A stretch of DNA of 64,000 nucleotides from Trichosporon coremiiforme (lineage: Eukaryota; Basidiomycota; Tremellomycetes; Trichosporonales; Trichosporonaceae), in NCBI GenBank assembly GCA_039545355.1, contig BCJJ01000004.1, forward strand, positions 1,072,801 to 1,136,800. The letters are read 5' to 3'. Each line of letters opens with the position of its first letter. The first letter of the stretch is position 1. Shown piece after piece: positions 57,481-64,000 of this stretch. The notes under the pieces are model-generated. The model was not told where the DNA came from. It saw only the letters and a list, made by a program, of their open reading frames with translations, and made no database searches. The position numbers and the translations under genes were made by a program.

Positions 57481-60400
57481 CTACTGTTTCGCCTTCTTCG
57501 CACCCCAAGAGGAGGGAGCACGTCCCATTCCGAGCCGCTTTGTTCCCCGGGCAAGCGGGACCGAGCTCCCAGCTCCAGCAGGGGGTTGAGCGGGGCGTCC
57601 GCCTAATGCAGGCATGTTGGATTTTGGTTTGCTGGAGATGTCGGGCTCGCCCAAGTCCATGCCTAACGACTTCATGGCCGCTAATCCGCTATTGGCGCTC
57701 GACGTGAACGAAGTGAGGTCGGTCGGTTTGTGCTCCTCCCGTCCGCCGAACGTGAACGGAACGGGGCCAGGTAAACCGTAGTTCGAGCTCTTTAACTTGA
57801 CAGGTGGTGGTTTGGGGGCTGCAGGTGCCTGCGGCTGTCGGAGGAGCGATTTCGCACTCGCAATCGAAGTGAAACCCCGCGGCGCACCCATGTTGTACGA
57901 TGGGGTACCTCCCTCGCCCGGCAGGGCGTAGTCGTCGTACTCTGAGTTCCAGTACTCGATACCTCGCGCCATCTTGCCTGGCCCGTCACGGCGGCCGAAG
58001 CGGTTGTAGATGCGCGAGTCGGGGTCCGGTGCGTCCCAGGTGCTTGGTGGTGGGGCGAAGCGGACGTGGTTGGCAATCAACTTGCGCGTATCTTCCTCGT
58101 CGGCAAGCTTGCGACCAGTGATGCTCGCGACTGCCTGCCGCACTTCTGCCGTGATCTCCGGCAGTGAGGAGGTCAGGACATCAGGCTGCTTCTTGAGGAC
58201 GGCGTTGACGAAGGGACTGATGATGCGGTTGTTAACCTCGCCTCCAGCCATACGAGCTTGGCAGTGGGTCATGGTCTGCGAATTAGCTCTAGCAGCCGAG
58301 GACGCAGCTCACCAAGAACGTTTGGGCACGAGTCATAGCCACATAGAGCAGTCTCCGCTCTTCAGCGACCTCGTGCTCCTCCGTGCTTCGCCAGGAGGGG
58401 AAAGTCGAGTCTTCCACTGAAAAATCAGCTTCCATCGTGTTTGAGTAAGCTCACTAGCTGGAATGAAGACCACGGGCCATTCGAGGCCCTTGGCAGAATG
58501 AACAGTGGAAATCGTCACTTTCTGCGATCATGTTAGCTCTACAAAGCCCCGCGGAGCTAGACCCACTGGCTTGTCTGCCTCGTCCTCCTCTGTCTGAGCA
58601 TCGGTCGACAGCATCGAAGTCTGCAGGAAGTACCGCAGTGGAGTGATTCTGTAGTTAGCTCACATGCTTCTGCGACCAATACTCACTCTTCGCTGTCTTC
58701 CGCGGGGTCAGCCGCAACGACAGGACCGTCGTCAAGATCTTCCTCATCGCTGTCCAGAAGCTCAACGACGCCGTTCTCCACCTTCACGGCCGGTGATTTG
58801 CGAGTCGCCTTCGGTTTGCTGTTCTTGAACATGGGGTGCATGGTCGATGTTGCATCCGTCTTACTCGATTCCAGCTTCTTTGGGGCAGCCTTGACTTCGC
58901 TAGCCGCAACAAATGCAACCGGGTCCGAGACCAACCCCGAACTTGCACCTGCGGCGCCTTCCTTTCCCTCTTCGACAGTGACAGAGTAGTTGATCTGAGG
59001 TCAGCTCTCAGCGCAGTTGAAGCAGCTTACCAGTTCCTGAACGTTCTCCCATCGCTGGTCAAAGTCGGGCTGCAGGCGCAGATACTCCTCGTAGTTCGTC
59101 TTCTCGATCGTCAAGCGGATGAGGTCGGCAACGGTCGTTCCCTTAAGCGCTGCGCGCCGCAACTTGCGGACTATACCGACGAAAGTGGCGAGGTTCTTCT
59201 TTAGAGCAGGCTTGACGGCCACGGTGCTCCCGCCGTCGACGATGCTCTCGGCCAATTCCATCATGGACACCTTGGCTTTCGTCGCAGCAGCAACAAGTTC
59301 AGCGACGGACTGTTGTCAGCTACGCGTATTGGCCGAAAGCTACCTTGTCTCCAATAGCACGCTTTGGTACGTTCACTACTCGCATAAATGCAGGCTGAAC
59401 TCAGCTGGTGACCGAAAGCTCTAAGCTTACGTTGAAATTGGGATTATCGGCGAGCTGCAGGTACGCGAGCAGGTCCTTGATCTCCATCCGCTCAAAGAAC
59501 CTGTGGCCTCCTATGACCCGACAAGGTATTCCGCTCTTCTGCAGCTCGGCTTCGATAACGCGGGAAAGAGCATTGTACCGCACTGCCGTCAGCTGAGGAA
59601 CGCCACGCAAGCATACGGAGAATCGCAAAGTCGTTGTAGTTCAGCATCTCGCCAGTGTACGCGACGATGCGTTTGATCTCGGAGCTGATATACCCCGCCT
59701 CGAGCGTCGGGTTCGTGAACGTCTTGAGTGCCACTGTCGTACTCTGAGGATGCGACGTGAACAGATTCTTTGGGATGCGCTTGTTGTCTGGTTGTCAGCT
59801 CAACTCCTCCAATCCGCAGCTTACCCTGGGTGACGACGGCGTGCGACGCAGCGAGGATTGCGCCCGTGCTGCGGTAGTTCTCCTCGAGATGGATCGCCTT
59901 GACGCCCTTGAAGTCCTTCGTCATCTTGTTCAGGTTCTCGATCTCGGCCGAGCGCCAGCCGTAGATGCTCTGGTCGGGGTCGCCAACGATACTCACACCA
60001 GTGTGTGCAAAACACACCATGAGCTCGTACTGGATCGTGTTCGTATCCTGGAACTCGTCGACGAGGATGTGCTTGCACGATGCGATGACGTTGGGGTGCT
60101 CGCGGAACAGCCGAAGGCCGAAGAGGAGCAGATCGTCAAAGTCGAGCGCATTCGCCTCTCGAAGGGCTGCGTCGTACTCCTCGTATAGCTGGACGATCGT
60201 ACGGCCGAGCACGTCAACGTCGCCCTGCGAGCTCTCCTCGAGCGCGTTGAGCATGTCGGACGGAGACTGCTCCTTCGCTTTCGCTTTCGAGATCCTGTTC
60301 AGAACGTCTCCCTCCTTCAGTTCTAGGCGTAACTCTTGCAGCTCGTCCTTTCGCTCCTTCAGCAGCCTCTTCATGATCTTCTTGCTACTCGTTAGCTGCA

Positions 60401-60879
60401 TTGCTCGCAGACGAAGCTTACCAGTCGTCCTGGTCGGCGATCGTGAATGAAGGATCGAGCTTGATCCATTTTCCATACCGGCGCAAGAAACGAGCACATG
60501 TTGCATGGAATGTACCTGGCCGTCAGCTTCACTGTTCCTCCTCGTAGCTGACCAAGAACCAGCTCCCCCGCCTGCTTCTCTCCAAGCAGAACCGTCAGGC
60601 GCTTGCGCATTTCATTCGCCGCCTTGTTGGTGAAAGTCACCGCGGTGATCTCGGTCGGCTGGATACGATGGCATCTGACGAGGTGTGCGACACGGCAAGT
60701 GAGGACTCTTGTCTTCCCCGAACCTGGACCCGCAAGGATCTGGAGCGGTGCTTCCGGAGGCGAGGTGACAGCTGAAGTTAGCTACCGTGCCAATCGCCAA
60801 GCTCACCCTCGAGCTGGGCTGCATTGAGTGAGGCCAGATACGGATAGTTGCCGGCTGGCGGCAAAACAGAGGTCGTCAT
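57481..60879 (-). CDS. SRS2: UvrD-family DNA helicase Srs2
   Basis: Thirteen exons on the complement: 60807-60879, 60553-60771, 60422-60515, 59825-60384, 59617-59787, 59431-59582, 59344-59394, 59031-59309, 58687-58994, 58567-58648, 58455-58521, 58313-58416 and 57481-58275; 984 residues, every phase consistent. All SF1A motifs are present: LNAAQLEAV (Q), [10 protein letters not shown] (I), DEFQDTN (II), [14 protein letters not shown] (III), EENYRST (IV), [10 protein letters not shown] (V), [12 protein letters not shown] (VI). Srs2 is a 3'-5' translocase that strips Rad51 from ssDNA and limits recombination. A Lys/Asp-rich insert lies between motifs IV and V. The C-terminus is disordered and ends in GAKKAKQ. 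The second intron uses a GTCAGC donor. Confidence 0.93.
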
Positions 60880-61452
60880 GCTCGGCGGTCGGTGAGCCTT
60901 TGAGCCTGGAGCATCGGTCGTCCGCCGAAATTGGACAACGTCACAATCTTGGGATGACGGTAGATGACGGTGTTGATAGTGGTGCCGCGGACCATTGTCG
61001 GATAAAAAACACGTGATGCGGGGTTGCTCGCTGCTCGACGCCACCCCCGCTCTGTAAGCTTCCCAATCCACTGACTGCGTATCCTAGCAACAGCACGCAG
61101 CGCGCAGCGATGTCATGTCGCATGCAACGGTGCGTGCGAGCGAGTCGTACGGCTGGTTATCTGTTGCACCGTTTCTGCGCTGTTGTGTTGTAACCTGCGG
61201 TGCAGGGCCATTCCGTAGGGCAGTCTCCTTGTAAGGCTCTCTTGAGCCTACGGAATGCCTGCCAAACTAGCTTCGCCAGTGCCTGGGCTGACGCCTTCGA
61301 AGGTGAGAGAAGTGCTGCTTCTGCCCGCCGGCTGGTCGGGGGTGCGCCAATTGCTGCAAGCCACAATCATACATTCGACTACTGCTCTGCATCCCTGTTA
61401 TCGTTCACAGTCGGAGCGAAGATAGACTGCCATTCCCAAAGAAGTCGAACGT
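60880..61452. other. Intergenic region between CAM1 stop and SRS2 start
   Basis: It should hold the SRS2 promoter and the calmodulin 3' UTR. No gene was seen. Confidence 0.5.
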
Positions 61453-62608
61453 TTACTGACCATTAGCACTCTGGTCTGGACGCACCGATCTGCGTTCGGC
61501 GGGCAACGTACCTTGGCCATCATCATCGTGACGAACTCGTTGTAGTCGATCATTCCGTCACCGTCCTTGTCGGCCTCGCGGATCATCTGGGTAATCTCAT
61601 CATCCGAGAGCTTCTCGCCGAGGTTGGCTGTTGGGTCAGTTGACTCCACGCTGTGAGCGACTCACTCATGACGTGCTTGAGCTCGGCAGCCGAGATGTGG
61701 CCGTCGTTGTTCTTGTCAAAGACCTTGAAGGCCTCACGGATCTCCTCCTCGGAGTCGGTGTCGTGCATCTTCCTGGCCATGAGGGTCATGAACTCGGCGA
61801 AGTCGATCGAGTTGTTGCCGTCGGCGTCAACCTGTGAAGGCACGAGCAGGAGGCGAGGGAGCGCACGGTATGGACGCCAGGCAGATTCAGTGACATTGAC
61901 ATAATCCAATGAGCCAATTCGAGGGTGCAGTCGAGCCGTAAAAGAAACGAGGCGGTACCAGGGTAAGAGGACACAGACGCGCGCATCAGCACAGCGAACC
62001 ATGAGACGACCTGGCCAAAGCTCGGGTAGCGACGTACCTCGTTGATCATGTCCTCAAGCTCAGCCTGAGTGGGGTTCTGGCCGAGGGAGCGCATGACGGT
62101 GCCAAGCTCCTTAGTGGTGATGGTTCCGTCGCCGTCTGTTTGATGAACGGAAAGTCGGGGACGCGGTATATTCGTGGAGCAATTCACGGAGTGTGCGATG
62201 TGGGGGGGAAGATCTGCGTCAGTATGCGACGATCACTTGCTGCCTCGCTCCATTCCGTTCCGTAGTACGCACCCTTGTCGAAGAGGGAGAAGGCCTCCTT
62301 GAACTCTGCATTGATTAGCTCCAGCTCCTCTCGCAATAACAACAACATACCGGCAATCTGCTCTGCACGCCGGAAGAGAACATGTCAGTAAGGCATTCAT
62401 ACCTAATCCGTTTCGCTGTGGATACACCTACCCTTGGTCTGCGATGTCAGCTTGCGCGTAAAGAGGATTGATTGAGATGCGCCGTGATCGCTGCCAGCTG
62501 CGCGCGAAACGTGGCGTGGTTGCACCGCCGGGGCGGAAGCTAGGCAGTCCGAAGCGGTGGTTATGGCATGGTTTCGCGACGGGATGCACTCACAAGCTGC
62601 TCAGCCAT
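61453..62608 (-). CDS. CAM1: Calmodulin
   Basis: Eight exons on the complement: 62594-62608, 62432-62438, 62351-62362, 62273-62305, 62038-62135, 61666-61831, 61512-61627 and 61453-61455; exactly 149 residues, the canonical length. It starts [20 protein letters not shown] and has four EF-hand loops, beginning [36 protein letters not shown] and [12 protein letters not shown]. Exons 2 and 3 are only 7 and 12 nt, and the stop codon stands alone on the last exon after MMMAK. It is the Ca2+ sensor for calcineurin, CaM kinases and myosins. It lies divergent from VMS1. Confidence 0.95.
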
Positions 62609-62953
62609 GGTGATGAAGATAAGACGCTAGGTGGGGAAGTAGGGTATGGAGGGAAAGTGAGATCGAGAAAGTAGATCGTGACAAGTCGACGCTGATTGTC
62701 CTGGCCCTAGTGCGCAGTGCGACGCAACGCAACGCACGACGCACCGGAACCGACGACGCGCTCGGGTTCTCCCTGACATGCCCAATTGCCAGTGTCAGTC
62801 TCACTTTTCGAGTCTCCAGACCTCTGACGTATCTACTCGATCCTCCACCACAGTATTAGCATTTTCAGCAAACCTGCACGTGTGTCCATCCATAAATACA
62901 GCTTGCATTCTCCTTTGTCCTTGCGAAACAACACGCTCAGCCGAACAGCAAGC
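62609..62953. promoter_or_regulatory. Divergent promoter, CAM1 / VMS1
   Basis: The 345 bp separate two divergent starts and must contain both promoters. A GACGCAACGCAACGCACGACGC stretch near 62715-62745 repeats CGCAACGCA; no other motif was recognised. Confidence 0.5.
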
Positions 62954-64000
62954 ATGGCGGCTACAAACGTTCTCTCCCGCCCCATCAGCGTGTACTCGAT
63001 ACCTCCGCCGCTCCTGGACGCCCTCACAGTACGATCAATCCAGGCGCAGGCCATTCCTCAGCAGACGAGCACCGAAGCTCAGCAACCCGAACCCGTCCCC
63101 GAAGAGGAGCCTACAACAACAGCTTCGACAGGCCTTGGATGTCAAACATGCCCGGGTGCTTCCTTTGATACCCCGGAGGACCAGCGTGCTCACTTCAAGT
63201 CCGACTGGCATCGCTACAATGCCAAGGCCAAGGTCGGTGGCCAAAAGATCGTCACGGCCGATGAATGGGAGAACATGGTCGAGGGTGAGTCGAGATCGAG
63301 GGTCCGTCGGCTTACAAACAGGCGTTTCCAGTATTTCTGGCTCGGCCTCTTCTGCTTCCACGAGCAGCTCGCGATCAAGAATTACGAAGCTCTTGAAGAA
63401 GACGCAGATCAAGGACACCGACAAGAACGACGTTGACTCGGACGAGGAGGCGGAGATCGCGGAGCTTCAGCGTCGAGCGCAGCTGAGGACAGCTGTCATC
63501 TGGTTCACTGCTCCCGATGCTCCACCGTCTCTGTCTCTCCCCACCAACACGCAGTTCGGTGTTCACCGAGCTCTGCTGCCGTCATTCCAAACTGCTGGTG
63601 ACTACCTTTCCGAGCTGAAGCGCCTCCAGCTTGCGCCGCCGACGCCCGATGAGGAAGAGCGGCGGATAACGTTGCTCATGGTGGCAGGCGGACACTTTGC
63701 GGGCATGGTCATTTCGCTGCGCCCGAAGGGCAAGAACGAGTCTCAGGCTGTGAAGGGCGCAGGTGAAGTGCGCGTGCTGAAGCACAAGACATTCCACCGG
63801 TATACCAGTGAGGTAAACCAAGTTCCGCTCGTACTAACTCTCAGCCCGTAAGAAGCAGGGTGGCTCGCAAGGTCTCAACGACAACGCCAAGTCGAAGGCA
63901 GTGTCCGCTGGTGCAATGCTCCGCCGCTACGGTGAACAGGCTCTGCAGGAGGAGATCCGAGAGCTGCTGTCCGAATGGGAGGAGGATCTGAATCTTTCCG
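62954..64000 (+). CDS. VMS1: Vms1/ANKZF1 peptidyl-tRNA hydrolase (3' end missing)
   Basis: Three exons so far, 62954-63284, 63322-63807 and 63845 to the window edge, phases consistent. A C2H2 finger comes first (CQTCPGASFDTPEDQRAHF, then KSDWHRYN), followed by the VLRF1 domain. The catalytic loop RKKQGGSQGLNDNAKSKA contains the GGSQ glutamine that corresponds to the GGQ-like residue cleaving peptidyl-tRNA on stalled 60S subunits. Downstream RRYGEQALQEEIRELLSEW is the conserved helix. Vms1 works in ribosome-associated quality control, with Cdc48 binding expected in the missing C-terminus. Confidence 0.93.

Noticed and set aside
1..64000. CRISPR arrays, ribosome binding sites, operons
   Set aside because: The genome is fungal; no regularly spaced direct repeats of that kind occur.

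Overview
The window is nuclear DNA of a basidiomycete yeast. Genes are dense and on both strands, GC is moderate to high, and nearly every gene is cut by very short introns (about 34-60 bp) that start GTGAGY, GTAAGY or GTACGT, carry a CTRAC/CTNAC branch site and end in CAG. Together with the gene set this suggests Tremellomycetes, possibly Trichosporonales; that placement is inference. No transposon, rRNA, tRNA or CRISPR array was recognised.

Layout. 1-272: tail of an ILVD/EDD-type dehydratase. 273-4194: gene-free. 4195-12174: Zn2Cys6 transcription factor, ESS2 splicing factor (-), a class I glutamine amidotransferase and, 35 bp further, UBA3. 12784-19093: an orphan membrane protein, a very unusual minus-strand locus packed with micro-introns (about 14.37-16.67 kb), and an orphan Pro/Ser-rich protein. 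19299-25873: a C2H2 factor resembling Rpn4 with two exact PACE boxes upstream, and the SEACAT/GATOR2 subunit RTC1/WDR24. 26246-32360: MGR2, SAM37 (metaxin) and the AP-3 beta subunit. 33070-46633: a PLD-family protein, histidyl-tRNA synthetase with probable dual targeting, GCN20 and a large ABCC transporter. 46634-50711: gene-poor. 50712-64000: endosulfine IGO1, a 1248-residue coiled-coil protein, the SRS2 helicase, calmodulin and the start of VMS1.

Themes. Several products work in nutrient and stress signalling (RTC1 upstream of TORC1, IGO1 downstream of it, GCN20 in amino-acid control, HTS1 in charging), in protein quality control (VMS1, the Rpn4-like factor) and in mitochondrial import (MGR2, SAM37). 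They are neighbours, not an operon. Gene models were assembled by hand from splice signals, reading-frame continuity and family motifs. For the named conserved genes the exon sums are divisible by three and the splice phases agree.

The most unusual item is the 14.37-16.67 kb minus-strand locus. I read about 30 candidate introns of 33-56 bp (a few longer) separated by exons of about 6-54 nt. A continuous reading frame can be threaded through about the first 15 exons, but the choice of junctions is mine. It may be an extreme micro-exon gene or a heavily spliced noncoding RNA.
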